In this document: in pieces, positions 36,283 to 47,572 of the stretch | How the letters are laid out: each line of letters starts with the position of its first letter | Numbering within the stretch: position 1 is the first letter of the stretch | Assembly: GCA_034620365.1 (NCBI GenBank) | Contig: JAQGEQ010000244.1 | Coordinates: forward strand, 1-64,000 | Reading direction: 5' to 3' | Length of the DNA: 64,000 nt | Origin: Pegea sp. RAD2-039 | Lineage: Eukaryota; Chordata; Thaliacea; Salpida; Salpidae | Made by a program: the position numbers and the translations under genes | The notes under the pieces: generated by a model | What the model saw: only the letters and a program-made list of their open reading frames with translations | What the model was told of the DNA's origin: nothing | Database searches by the model: none

Positions 36283-36709
36283 ATGGTTTTATCATGGATG
36301 TTTTGTTATGTTTAAAAATGAAAATCTTTGTAAAAGTTTATTTGAATTTTATTCAATATAAAGCTTATTGAAAAAAAAAAGTTTATTTGATCGAATCTAT
36401 ACAATTTATTACTTATGAAGTCGGACAAAAAAAACATTAGGTAAATATTAGTAAAATACTTTGACTTATACTGATTAAAGAAACAAATAATTTGAGATTT
36501 TTTCTTTCTGGCTTTTTTCTGCTTTTTCAATTAAAAAAAAAGAATTTGAAAATATTAGTGAGTTAAATTACAAGATCGAAGAATTACTAAAAATAAGCAT
36601 CAATCAACGACTTGTCAAAGATAACTATAAATTACTTAAGAACCTATTAAACATTGAAAGTCACATAAAAAAATTAATCTTTATTTAGAATATAAGAGAG
36701 ACCTAATTA

Positions 36710-37670
36710 TTAATATCGACAATTTGTCGATAGAATAATCCGACAAATACAACTAACAAATAACAGCGAACTTCAAAATTTAAAACTATTTGAATGTTTC
36801 AATTGAAATAATTAAATGACGTGATGATCAATTTGACATCAAATATTTGTCGATATTATAGTTTTTGAATTTTGAAAAAATTGTGGTTTGTCGTTGTATT
36901 CAATTGGATAGTGACTTGATTTAATAAATTTACGATGATTACTAACTAAATGATTTTTTTAGAGTATCAATTAATTTATTGGGTAGCAAAGTAAAACGAT
37001 AAAATTTTCATAAAATAACGATAGCAAATGAAATTCCTTTTTTCAATTTTACAATTATAATTGTACCAATAACTTGTCGGTGATGTAATTAGAAAGTTGT
37101 AGTTTGTTTATAGTAATTAACCAGTTTAAATTCTTCTTTAATTGCCATTAAAGAAGCTATCATTTTAATTTGTTATTCTTATCATTAGTTATTAGTAATA
37201 ATTTTATTGAATAGAGTTATTTGGTTATTTCCATTCTTTGTTATTTTAACTTCTTTCAAAGAAATAAATCAAAAATGCTTCATACTAGAAAATTTACACA
37301 ACAAACGAAGAAGAAACTATCTTTAGAAAATTTTTTCAAATTTAAACTGTAATTTTAAAAATATTCTATCGTGAAACTTGCAAATATCAAACAAATTAAA
37401 AAGCTTTTTTGTTAAATTACTGTTTTTAAGTGAAAAATAATAATTTTGTTGCTTTATTTGCTAATGTGAAATTTTGTGAAACGAAAAACATATGGGATGA
37501 AAATTTATAAAGTTCAAATAGAAAGTTGAAAACAGTTTCAATCAAATCATAACAAGTAGTATATCGACGCTATACTTAAAATATAAACAAGTCTGAAAAA
37601 TAAAATCAGTGAACCGGAACCTTTTCAGTCTAATATGAAGTTTGATTTGATTTGATAAAAAAAACAAAAA
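36710..37670 (+). repeat. One-sided hairpin plus E module, copy 3
   Basis: Hairpin 36715-36731 without an upstream L block, then the E landmarks of 21830-22690 in order. It runs straight into R1 at 37672. Confidence 0.65.
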
Positions 37671-37762
37671 ATGAGAAAAATATTAGATATGAGTTTTGGT
37701 TTGCTCAAAAATAAAGTTTGTTAATCGAACCATGTTTGTATAATCTTGTCTGGTAGCAACAT

Positions 37763-38003
37763 CAAATTTCTATTTTTTTATGTTTATAATTTTATTAATC
37801 ATTTTATTCACAAACCAACTATCTCGATTGAAGAGGGGATTTCCCGTTTAGTTAACTTTCTTATATCACGTAAGTCGGACGCAGTCATGTGCAACGAGTT
37901 AGTCGATATGACTTTGATTTTGCTGCAATTTACTCAGACACAAAATACTCTAAAACAATCCCCTAATGGAAATTTGTGCTTTTTATTTGCTGAAGATATT
38001 CGT
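37763..38003 (+). pseudogene. Coding relic in R1 (IEEGISRLV frame), longest copy
   Basis: Reads SNIKFLFFYVYNFINHFIHK, then ISIEEGISRLVNFLISRKSD, then FTQTQNTLKQSPNGNLCFLF and AEDIR before TGA. The extra C-terminal 18 residues are out of frame in copy 1. No start codon fits. Confidence 0.4.
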
Positions 38004-38252
38004 TGAAACAAATCTCAGCTATTGTAAACAAGGCAAGATTAAAAATAAAACGTTCAAGTTTGTAATGTACTTTTTTATATCTGGTTAAAATTCTTACATA
38101 ATTGATTCATATTTTTATAATTTAATAATAATTATTTAAATAGTTTCAAAAATTCTTCTTTAAGACATTAGATGATATTTCAACCAAATTAATATTGATA
38201 CTAAACATATAAATTCACGTTTAATGCCAAAAATACTTTTCATTAGTAACCA

Positions 38253-38340
38253 CATTCTTTCATCAAAACAAGCATCATCAAATTGTTCTTCAGTAATTAC
38301 GTCACCATCATAAACTAATTTTTGTTGAGTAACCTCTATT
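38253..38340 (-). pseudogene. Exon relic in R1 (GDVITEEQFDDA frame), open copy
   Basis: On the minus strand, after CTAATAG, the frame is EVTQQKLVYDGDVITEEQFD then DACFDERMWLLM, with no stop. TGTTTT here gives Cys where the other copies have Ser. Confidence 0.45.
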
Positions 38341-39004
38341 AGATTAGATATAAAAAGTGAACATCAAAATGCTGAAAACATTAGAGAAATGTAAATGAAC
38401 AACTTTCACGAGGCATTTGTATAAAGTTCCATTCGACATTAAGAGTCAATCACATGTTTGAAATTTAACAAAATATTGAAATATTACGATTCGCCCATCG
38501 ATTTCGTGAAAAGACAACAAAAATGTTTGTTGTTTTTACCTATTTCTAAAATAAAAAAGATTGTTTAACTTGTAAAAATCTTCAATTAATGATCAAATAG
38601 ATTATACCCGTAAAATATGGCGTAAATAACTGAATATTTTTATATTAATGTCTTAAATGCTTTGATTTTTCTATAGAGTTTTATTCATGAAATATTATAG
38701 TTTTGTTAAATAGCAAATTATTTTGATATCACTAAATTTTTATGGAATCATACATTCAGTTTTATTCTTCAAAAAGCTTTTGACGTTTTTATTTTTGTTT
38801 AAAAATAATTAAATGACCAAAATAGTTGAGTTTGAAAATTAGAATAAAATCTTCAGCTAATCAGATGAAGTTAAAAAGATTTAAAATAATAACCTAAAAA
38901 TCTTGTGTAATTAGAACTAATTAAAAAAAGATTATTGAGAACCACATAAAATATAATAAATTAAATCAAAATTAATTGTTTTCTATATTAAAAGAATTAA
39001 AATT

Positions 39005-39250
39005 CTATTAATCAAAGTTTATGCCAAGAAGCAAACCGCCAACGCTTAAGAATTAAAAATTACAAAAATAATTACATGAAAGTGGGAAAGATTTGCAAAG
39101 GGTTGTAACAAAGTTCATAAAAGATATTTACATCAAAAGTAAATTCCCAGAAAATCTTCTAGTCTTCAATAGCTTGGTGATTCCAATAATACCATTGACC
39201 TTAAATATCGCTAACCAGAGATTAAATGAAAAGGTTAAAAAGAATAATTA
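39005..39250 (+). pseudogene. Coding relic (LQRVVTKF frame), copy 2
   Basis: MPRSKPPTLKN, TAA, KLQK, TAA, then LHESGKDLQRVVTKFIKDIY, IKSKFPENLLVFNSLVIPII, PLTLNIANQRLNEKVKKNN to TAG. The first TAA is shared with copy 1; the second is ATA there. Confidence 0.45.
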
Positions 39251-39559
39251 GAAAAAGTTAACGAAGAGATAAAAAACTATATACTTCTGCAAAATATTTT
39301 ACGTGCAACTAAGCAAAACAAAGGCTTAAAATGCAGTTAAATAAAGATCTTTACAAGATTATTTTCAAGTTTTTTTTGAGATACATTGTTAAATTGAAAC
39401 TCTTTTAGTCAAAATTCCAAAATAGAATTAACGATTTCTAAATTAAAACCATACTTTGAACAATCTAGACTAGTATTGAAATTCTACTTTTACTAGCTTT
39501 TGTCGGGATATTAGAATAATGTTTACAAATTTCAACAAACTTTAAAAATAAGCCATGAA

Positions 39560-39654
39560 ATTCAAGTTATCAAATATCACTTACGAAAACATAGCCTGAA
39601 GCAATGCCAGGATTTCAAAATTATTTGTCTTCAGCGACGTCTAGCGTCAATTTT
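39560..39654 (+). repeat. A-core repeat, copy 5
   Basis: Exact core. Faces copy 6 (40512, minus) across about 0.85 kb. Confidence 0.65.
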
Positions 39655-39669
39655 TTCGACTAAAGAAAC

Positions 39670-40680
39670 ATAAAACATCTGAGTAAACACATCATCTAAT
39701 AAAATTTCCAAGTTATCGTTTTTTAGCTTTTTTTTGTAAAGGACTTTTTGCTTTGCTTAATGTTTTTTCTCTATGAATTTCATAACTTTTTGCGTTTAAT
39801 ATTTTCTAATATTTAATATCAGATTTACTACAAATATATAAAAATATTCAGTTTATATATATGATTTTTATCTTTAGTAAAAAAAAAACAATTAAAAATA
39901 CATAGAATTAACTTTATATAAAACGTTTTTATAATAGTTATAGTCTTAAAAAATCATTAAACAGTTTAAATATAAAATTTATAATCTACTTTGAAGAAGG
40001 AAATACTTTCTCTGTAAGATTGATAGTAAAAGAAATTAAAAATCTTTCGAATAAAAAAAGTTTTCAATTAATTTGATATTTATTTTCAGATATATTTTAA
40101 AGGTTGATTTTAAATGTTTTTTATTTATCTTTTCTAAAAATAATTTTAATAATAATTATTAATGTCAATATAAAATTTTTCTCATCTGATTTTATAAGAA
40201 CAAAACAAAATTGTAAAGTCAGATATTTATTTAAGTAAAAAATCAATTTATACAGTTTCCCACTCATTGCTATTCTCGCTTGACAACAAATTTAATTTAA
40301 TTTTACTGTCTTTAAAAATATAACTTTCAACTCATCTTTTCAATATTATTCATTGTTTATTTTCTAAATTAAGTAGCTTTAAGAAAATATTGAATTCTAC
40401 TTCATAAAATTTATTAAATTAAAGCAAAATTGATAGTTTTGGGTAAGTAAAAATGTTTTTATAAAAATCTAATTAAAGATTTTTGAGTTTTATGTTTCTA
40501 TAGTAGAAAAAGTTGACGCTAGACGTCGCTGAAGATGAACAATTTTGAAATCCTTGCATTGCTTTAGGCTATGTTTTTGTAAGTGATATTTGATAAATTG
40601 AATTTTAAGGTTTACTTTCAAACTTTGTTGAAATTATGAATAATTAAGTTTAAACTGAAAACAAAATTAACTTAACAAGT
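39670..40680 (+). repeat. Module R2, copy 1 (about 1 kb)
   Basis: Direct partner of 52890-53920 from AACATCTGAGTAAA through the A-core and the AATTATGAATA tract. No conserved frame. Confidence 0.75.
40512..40602 (-). repeat. A-core repeat, copy 6
   Basis: Exact core on the minus strand. With copy 7 (42809, plus) it forms inverted arms of about 200 bp around a 2-kb interior. Confidence 0.7.
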
Positions 40681-41383
40681 AGATTCCGTATAAAAAAAAT
40701 GAAAATTTTTAAAGCAAATTATTTTTTAAACTAATTAAAAAAATTGTTAATATGCTTACTTGTGTAATACAGAAATTAGCAAACTACTCTTTATTATACT
40801 TTGGCAGATGCTGCTGATTGAAAACATTTTTTATCTTCATTTTATTCGATTTATTATTTCAAAAATTTTAAGCTTCCTATTTTTTTACTAGAAAACATGT
40901 TAATATGTAAACAAATCATTGTTTTACTTAAACAAACATATTTAAATTTGAAACTGAAATATATCAAAACTCTTTATTCTAACTTAGCTACCATCAGCAA
41001 TTAGGCAAATTTCAATAAAAACTTTGTTAGTAGCGAGTATCTACTTTTAATACAGCACTGGTACGAATTTAACTAATTAATTGAGTTGGATTTACTATTT
41101 CACTGTTTTTTTGTAAAGCATTTTTGTTGCTTTGTTTTGTGATTTTTACAATGAAGCTTATAAACTGCTTATCTTCTAAGATTTTATTTTAAAGTATAGT
41201 TATTATTTTAGATATTAATAATTGTATTTTGGAATTTTGAATAAAAGAGTTTGAGTTTAGCTATGTATGTCTAGTTAAAAAAAATATAAATGCAATTTGT
41301 AGTTGCAAAAGATTTTTATTTCTTTATTATTATAGAAACAATGCATTGTTATCTTCTTAGTAACATTCAGAAAAACTCATGTT

Positions 41384-41505
41384 CTCCTGACAAATACTAG
41401 ATGAGAAGATTTTTTATATAAAGAAATAATCTTTAATCTTTAGCGTGAAATGAAACAAATAAACATAATTTTTGATATCGACCGTTTGTCGATAGAATAA
41501 TTCGA
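41384..41505 (+). repeat. Type I cassette
   Basis: L block CTCCTGACAAATACTAGATG; hairpin ATCGAC-CGTTT-GTCGAT at 41477-41493; spacing 93 bp. Confidence 0.7.
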
Positions 41506-42179
41506 CAAATACAACTAACAAGTAACAGCAAACTTTCAAATTAAAAATTGCTTGATTATTTCGTTTGGTAGGAATACTTGAGGAAATTTTCAATATAACT
41601 CCAAATATTTGTGAAAATTAAAGTTTTTGAAATTTGTAATTTTTATTGATTTGATTTACACAAACTAATGATGATTACTACATAAAAACATTTTATCTAT
41701 TTTTCTTTGAGAATATCGCAAACATTTCTAATTGTTCCAGTAAATCTATGATGGAATTTAGTGGATAGCAAAAGAATCAATAAAAAGTTTTAGTAAAAAC
41801 TAGCAATATTGAGCTATAAAATTACTATTTTTAAAATTTTAAACTTAAAATTATTTTTTTCACTCTTTCATATTAAATAGCGCTTTATAAAAAAAATTAT
41901 ATACTTGCGTGAAACATTATACACATTATGATTTTTCAAATTTAATCATAATTCTTTAGTGAAAAAAGTGATTTATTTATATATTAACATGGTTGTCAGT
42001 ATAGAAAGATAAAGCTTAAAAAATAAATAAATAAATCAAATAATAAACAAAATGAAAAAACAAAATTGACAAATATTTGATGTCAAAATGATATTCACGC
42101 CATGTAATCATATTAATTGAAACATCCAAGCATATTTAATTTTGAAAATAAACTTAATTTTGTTAGTTTTTAATTTCGG

Positions 42180-42307
42180 ATTAATCTATCGACGAGTAGT
42201 CGATAACAAAAATTTACTCTGTTCACAGTGTATTATAATGATAACTAAAAATGTTTTTCACTATAATAACATTGTTTCATCTAGTATTTGTCCGGAGAAA
42301 AATTATT
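42180..42307 (-). repeat. Type I cassette
   Basis: Hairpin ATCGAC-GAGTA-GTCGAT at 42188-42204; L block CTAGTATTTGTCCGGAG at 42291-42307; spacing about 102 bp. Although this is the R1 partner of 8540, the two middles differ. Confidence 0.7.
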
Positions 42308-42808
42308 TTTGAAAATTATTAGTCATTTAAAAAATTTGAGATATTTAGAATCATAAGAATAGTTTTATATGTTGACAATAAAAACGAAAATAAATTGCTT
42401 TTGTGAATTTTATTTAACTTATCAAAGATTTTTCTAATTTTAGTGGAAATTTTTTCAGAATATTTTTTTAAATTTATGCTTTGGAAATTCATAGTCGCTA
42501 AGTTGAGTCAAATTTTTGTAACCGTCAATTAGTTTTTATTTACAGATTTCAATACAAGGGTTATTGAAAAAACTTTTTAAATGTTTTGTAAGGTCAAATA
42601 AGTGAAAAAAATTATTTGTCTGACTGATAAGAGGAAGAAAGTATGTTAAAACGTTGAAATTTACTTCTGAATTCAAAGTTAGATAAATAATTTATTTTTA
42701 AAATTGTATTTTTTTTTTGATACGAAAAGCTACTAGTTAAAATTTTTCTGTTTTCAGTTTAAACTTAATTATTCATAATTTCAATAAAGTTTGAAAGTAA
42801 ACCTTAAA

Positions 42809-42901
42809 ATTCAATTTATCAAATATCACTTACAAAAACATAGCCTAAAGCAATACAAGGATTTCAAAATTAATTATCTTCAGCGACGTCTAGCGTCAAC
42901 T
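42809..42901 (+). repeat. A-core repeat, copy 7
   Basis: Exact core GACGTCTAGCGTC. Confidence 0.7.
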
Positions 42902-43615
42902 TTTTTTACTATAGAAACATAAAACTCAAAAATCTTTAATAAGATTGTTATAAAAACATTTTTACTTACCAAAATAATCAATTTTGCTTTAACTAATTAT
43001 ATTTCATGTGGTTCTCAATAATCTTTTTTTAATTAGTTCTAATTACACAAGATGTATAATTTATTATTTTAACTCTTTTTAACTTCAACTGATTAGCTGA
43101 AGATTTTACATTAATTTTTAAAATTCAAATATTTTGATCATTTAATTAATTTTAAACATAAGTAAAAACGTCAAAAGTTTTTGAAGAAAAAAGCTGAATG
43201 TATGATTCCATAAATATTTAGTGATATCAAAATAATTTGCTAATTAACAAAATTATAATATTTCATGAATAAAACTCTATAAAAATTCAAAGCAGGTAAG
43301 ACCTTAAGATAAAAATATTCAGTTATTTACTCTATATTTTACGGATATAATCTATTTGATCATTAATTAATGTTGTTTTCAAGTTAAACAATCTTTTTTA
43401 TTTTAGAAGAGTTAAAAACAACAAAAATTTTTATTTCCTTTTTTCGGTATCTATGGGCGAATCGTAATATTTCAATATTTTGTTAAATTTCAAACTTGTG
43501 ATTGACTTTTAATGTCGAATGAAACTTTATACAAATGCCTCGTGAAAGTTGTTCATTTACATTTCTCTAATGTTTTCAGTGTTTTTAAGTTCACATTTTA
43601 TTTCTAATCTAATAG

Positions 43616-43710
43616 AGATTATTCAAAAAAAATTAGTTTATGATGGTGACGTAATTACTGAAGAACAATTTGATGATGCTAGTTTTGATGAAAGAATGTG
43701 GTTACTAATG
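43616..43710 (+). pseudogene. Exon relic in R1 (GDVITEEQFDDA frame), open copy
   Basis: After TTTCTAATCTAATAG the frame reads EIIQKKLVYDGDVITEEQFD then DASFDERMWLLM. The frame stays open to a TAG at 43747-43749. It has an upstream ATG only through R1 sequence that is not conserved as coding. Confidence 0.45.
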
Positions 43711-44028
43711 AAAATATTTTTGGCATTAAACGTGAATTTATATGTTTAGTATCAATAGTAATTTGGTTGATTTATCATCTAATGTCTTAGAGAAGAATTG
43801 TTTACACTATTTAAATAATTTTTGTTAAATTATAAAAATATGAATCAGTTATGTAAAGATGTTAACTAAATATAAAAAAGTACATTACAAACTTGAAGGT
43901 TTTATTTTCAATCTCGCCTTGTTTACAATAGTTGAGATTTGTTTCAACGAATATCTTCAGCAAATAAAAAGTGCAAATTTCCATTAGGGAGTTGTTTTAG
44001 AGTAAATTGTAGCAAGGTGAATAAATAA

Positions 44029-44757
44029 TAATAAGTAACTAAATATCAAAAGCTGAAAAGTTATTGATCTGTGTTTACCATAAAGTTACAAAGAAACTAA
44101 ATAAATGCTTCTGATGATTGACAAAAGTGTTTGTGATAAAGTTTATGCAATTAATTGACTAGGAAAGTTGAACATTTTGTTGTGAGTATCATTTGAAATT
44201 TTTTCACTAGCAGAAGTTTTTCCGTATTTAAAAATCTTTTTATATCTTTGTTGATGGTAAATTTATGAACTTACAAGATAGAAAACCAGAGTAGATATGT
44301 TTAAAGCTTTAGGAAGTAGCTGATTTTTTAAGTTTTAAAAAGAGTTTTTAAGAGATATTGCCAACCATTACTTTATATATATTGGGTTTTTTCAGTTTTG
44401 TTCACTGTATTGTTCTACATTTTCGTCTAGCTTACTATATTGTTTGCATTTGAATAATTTATATAACTAAATAATTTTTAAATACTTATGATAATTATTC
44501 ATATCATAAAAAAATTTCATAAGCTTATTTCATATAGTAATTAATATAGTAATCGATAAACAATACTCTTATTTCAAAGCTGATATTTTATACATCAATT
44601 GACTTTTTCAAACAAAAATGACATCATTACAAAATTTTAGTTTAAGAAATTTTATTTATTATAAAAAGATTCAAATTTAAAAAGAATAATCAACAATAAA
44701 TCTGATTAAAATTTTTTGAATTGACACAGAAGAGTAGAAAATAAGTACTTTAGCTCG
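44029..44757. other. Start of the repeat-poor island
   Basis: No repeat copy recognised; the tRNA-SINE and R families are absent. A candidate 3' splice site (GAATTGACACAG) lies near 44728, just before the frame that follows. Confidence 0.35.
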
Positions 44758-45254
44758 ATGTTCAATAACAGCATAAATAGAATAACTTCATTACAAGAAC
44801 AAACTAGCTATTTAATTTTTCTTGTATTTGTTAAGCAACAGATTTTCTTGCTAATGAAAGTTGATTCGATTCTTGAAGTGTTTAAAGAAAATAAAGATAA
44901 CACAGTATCCTGCGACATTGGCATTAAAACAAATCAAGAAAAAAAACCAACAGGCTATACATTTACATTAAAGATAAAACTAGTAACCAAAGCTGCAATA
45001 CGAAGTGACGCAAACATATTTATCAAGGAATTTGAAAACAAATTAAAACTTGTAGATCTAGAAATAAAAATATGAAGAATGTGGAAAATGTGGAAAATGA
45101 ATATCAAAATCTTCTAGTTGTGGTTGGTGCATTAGGAATAACATCAAATGAGTACAAAAATTTAATTCAAGAAGTTCATTGAAATATTAACCAGGACGAT
45201 TCGAAGAGCCTAAAAGAAAAAAAGATAAATATCTTGCTAACAGCGCACATATAA
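44758..45254 (+). pseudogene. Degenerate plus-strand coding region, product unknown
   Basis: A 105-codon frame (44758-45075) ends ...KLKLVDLEIKI at ATATGA. The ATG of a second frame overlaps this stop (ATGA) and reads MKNVENVENEYQNLLVVVGA, LGITSNEYKNLIQEVH, then TGA, then NINQDDSKSLKEKKINILLT. Composition and charge pattern are protein-like in both parts, so a frameshift plus a stop in one ancestral frame is the simplest reading. The first frame has a Lys-rich middle (FTLKIKLVTKAAIR). No family is recognised. AATAAA at about 45551 could serve as its poly(A) signal. Confidence 0.4.
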
Positions 45255-45709
45255 CATAAACTTTTGATGACTAGTTGAATTTGGAACTTTTCTTAATTTT
45301 TTTTTCACTTGTTGCTTACTTTTACTGTATGACATCATTTGTTACACTAGGCAATGTAACTTTACCTATTAAATATTGCTAAAGTAAATTCTACTTGTTG
45401 ATTTTTGATGCTGTCTTTAAGAATTGTTACCGACACGATACCTTATTAAACTTAAATAGCTGCGTCTGCAAAAAACAAGAGAAATTTCTATATAGAAGAA
45501 TAATTAATTAATATAATTTACATTTTAAACATCATTCATTTTATTATCAAATAAAAACTTAAGTTAAAACAATTAGAAAAGTAGCACTTTGATAGCAAAG
45601 AAAAGTTCACAAATCACGAACATACAAGAAGACTCTTATCAATCGATTTTTGATATTTAAAATTAAAAGCAACTTGATTCTTTTCAGTTTTTTCCTTTCC
45701 TTAAAATGA

Positions 45710-46218
45710 CTAAGATTCGAAAACATCTGAATCATCAAAAGATTCATCTAACCCCCCATTTTCTTCTTCTGAATATAAAAATCTTCCTCTTACAGTTTTC
45801 TTTTCATTCTCATCAGTATGATTATCAACTGTATCATTAAATTCTTTCTTTTCTTCATATTTTCTGTCATCTTATTTTTCACATTTTCTAGTTGTAATTG
45901 TATCACTACTCACAGCAACATCTGAATGAAGTTGATTCATTTGAAGTATGTTGTCTTTAATAGCTGAGTTATGAAAATCTTTTCGAAGACGTTTTCGAAG
46001 GATTATCAGAATCAAGGAAAAAAGAAAAAGTATTAAAATGGATCGAGCAAGAATCAAATAAAATTCGAGATCTGACATTTCAAAGCTTTTCTTTCATCCA
46101 ATAGTTTCTGATCTCAATAAATTTGATGGTAGTCTGTCAATTGTCGTTCTTTTTGAAGTTTATCTAATCAAAACAGCTGTGAGGAACTTGAAATGAGACA
46201 ATGTTGTTAGCTGATGTC
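45710..46218 (-). pseudogene. Decayed single-pass membrane protein exon
   Basis: On the minus strand a 3' splice site (AAATTTTATAG) precedes one long frame with three stops: TAA after TAVLIR, TGA after SETIG, and TAA at 45872-45874. Between them lie a juxtamembrane stretch, one transmembrane segment (FYLILARSILILFLFSLILI), a basic stop-transfer (LRKRLRK), and an acidic tail that continues 53 codons past the third stop (DDRKYEEKKEFN to DDSDVFES, TAG 45710). The architecture parallels the exon at 46915-47572 next to it, suggesting a dead tandem paralogue, although tail sequence identity is low. Poly(A) signal AATAAA (minus) near 45538. Confidence 0.6.
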
Positions 46219-46914
46219 CTATAAAATTTTAAATTATATGATCATTGCAAAAGTAGCATTCATTGGAATTTAAACTGATTTCAAGAAGTTAAACAACTTT
46301 TTAGCAGTTTCTAATGATTACAAAGAAAAAAGTTGAATTTTGTAGTTACTATAATGCTCTAACCTTAACTTCACAATAACGTATTTAAAACAAATAGAAA
46401 AAAGTTTTCTCAAATATTTTAGAAAAGAACTAAACTCAACATTAATATTGTGAAAATTCAAATTTCATATCAACTTTAAAAAATAACTTTATTATTTTAA
46501 AAACGAAATTGGTTGCAAACTAAACATCTCACTAAACAATTAAGCCAAATTTTAGAGTTTGAACTGTTTGCTTGACAAAAACATAAAATATATGTTGACA
46601 AGTTTTCAATGTTTTTCATAAAGTCAGTTTTTCGCTTCAAAAAAAAATAATAACTTTGCATGGGTCCAAGCATTTTGAACGTCACTTTTAAGAAAATGTA
46701 TCAATTTTTCAACCCAAGTAGCTTCCAACTAGCTATTTATAGAAATCAATTTTATTTGCCTTAAAAATCTATTAGATTACAAAATGCATTTAAACAAATA
46801 GAATAATACAAATGTTGCAAAATTTTTAAAACTTGGTAAAAACAGTTCATAAAGCTACAAAAACTGAATAAGGCAATGAATAAGAAAAGTTTTTGTAATT
46901 CTTCTGATTTCTTT
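46219..46914. other. Spacer between receptor exon and pseudogene
   Basis: It holds the 3' untranslated part of the receptor gene, with AATAAA on the minus strand at 46751-46756. The 62-codon minus-strand frame at 46497-46685 has no support and is left out. Confidence 0.45.
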
Positions 46915-47572
46915 CTAAAAATCATCGCTAAGCTTCAAGGTCTCTACCATCTCAATAGAATCATCTTCTACTCCTTCAGAGTTTAAGTTTGCTTTTTTAA
47001 TGGTTAGGTTGGAGTCTTCAGTTGTTCTTGTTGTCTCTTGATTTACTGGTTGTTTTACACAACTAAACCAATTTTTAAGCCATCTACTTGAAGTAAAGTA
47101 TATGATTAAAAGTGTCACCAATATTACAACAGCTACAATCATTGCCAAAAGTAAGATGTAATTATCTGAATTATTTCCAGCTGAACATTCTTCAAGAATA
47201 CTGCATAGTTTATTTACGTGTTTATCAACAGCAAAACTATAAAGTCGATTATTGTCCATATTCAAATAAGCAACACTACCATCTAATTGACAATTTGGTC
47301 TAAATCTTTCATTAAATAGTTGGTCATGTTCTTCAGGTACATAAGCTTCACCATTAGACCATACACATTTGCCATTAATGAAATTTAATCCAACTTGCCA
47401 CCATTTGTATATAGAATCTTCCATATCATGAAACTCAGCTACTAAAATTGAAGTCTGGTTAATTTTCTCTCTAGTGTTGAGAGGTGACAAAACTAATCCA
47501 AAATATTCACAATTATCAAGCCATTCAAGCATGATAGGAGGTTTTACATCTAAAGATTTCATTTTCATTTTT
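46915..47572 (-). CDS. C-type-lectin-like membrane receptor, last exon
   Basis: On the minus strand TTTTTTCATTGCTAG is a strong 3' splice site; the exon starts at 47572 and ends at TAG 46915, about 218 codons. Residues, counted from the first Met: 13-123 look like the C-terminal two thirds of a C-type-lectin-like domain. Landmarks are EWLDNC then GLVLSPLN, the WWQVGL core, VWSNGEAY, RPNC, and a final KLCSILE. The Cys expected some eight residues before the last one is absent, so one canonical disulfide is altered. A calcium-type EPN or QPD motif is not seen. Residues 137-158 are a transmembrane helix and the last 59 form a Ser/Thr/Glu-rich cytoplasmic tail without a clear ITAM. The topology is type I. 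The domain's start must lie in upstream exons, which I could not place with confidence. Cell-surface recognition is the family role; the ligand is unknown. Confidence 0.7.

Larger units (their letters stand above)
35090..36470 (-). repeat. Module R6, left part, inverted copy
   Basis: The reverse complement matches 19220-20050 at both ends, with extra sequence at 35540-36060 lacking a partner. It contains TTTGACGTCAAA (35299) and a type I cassette. Confidence 0.65.
37672..38975 (+). repeat. Long module R1, left part, copy 2
   Basis: Direct partner of 6542-7870. It stops before the A-core segment and is followed by the LQRVVTKF relic segment at 39005. Confidence 0.75.
41880..44028 (-). repeat. 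Long module R1, inverted copy 3
   Basis: Reverse complement of 6542-8960, truncated at 44028 inside the IEEGISRLV relic. Confidence 0.75.
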
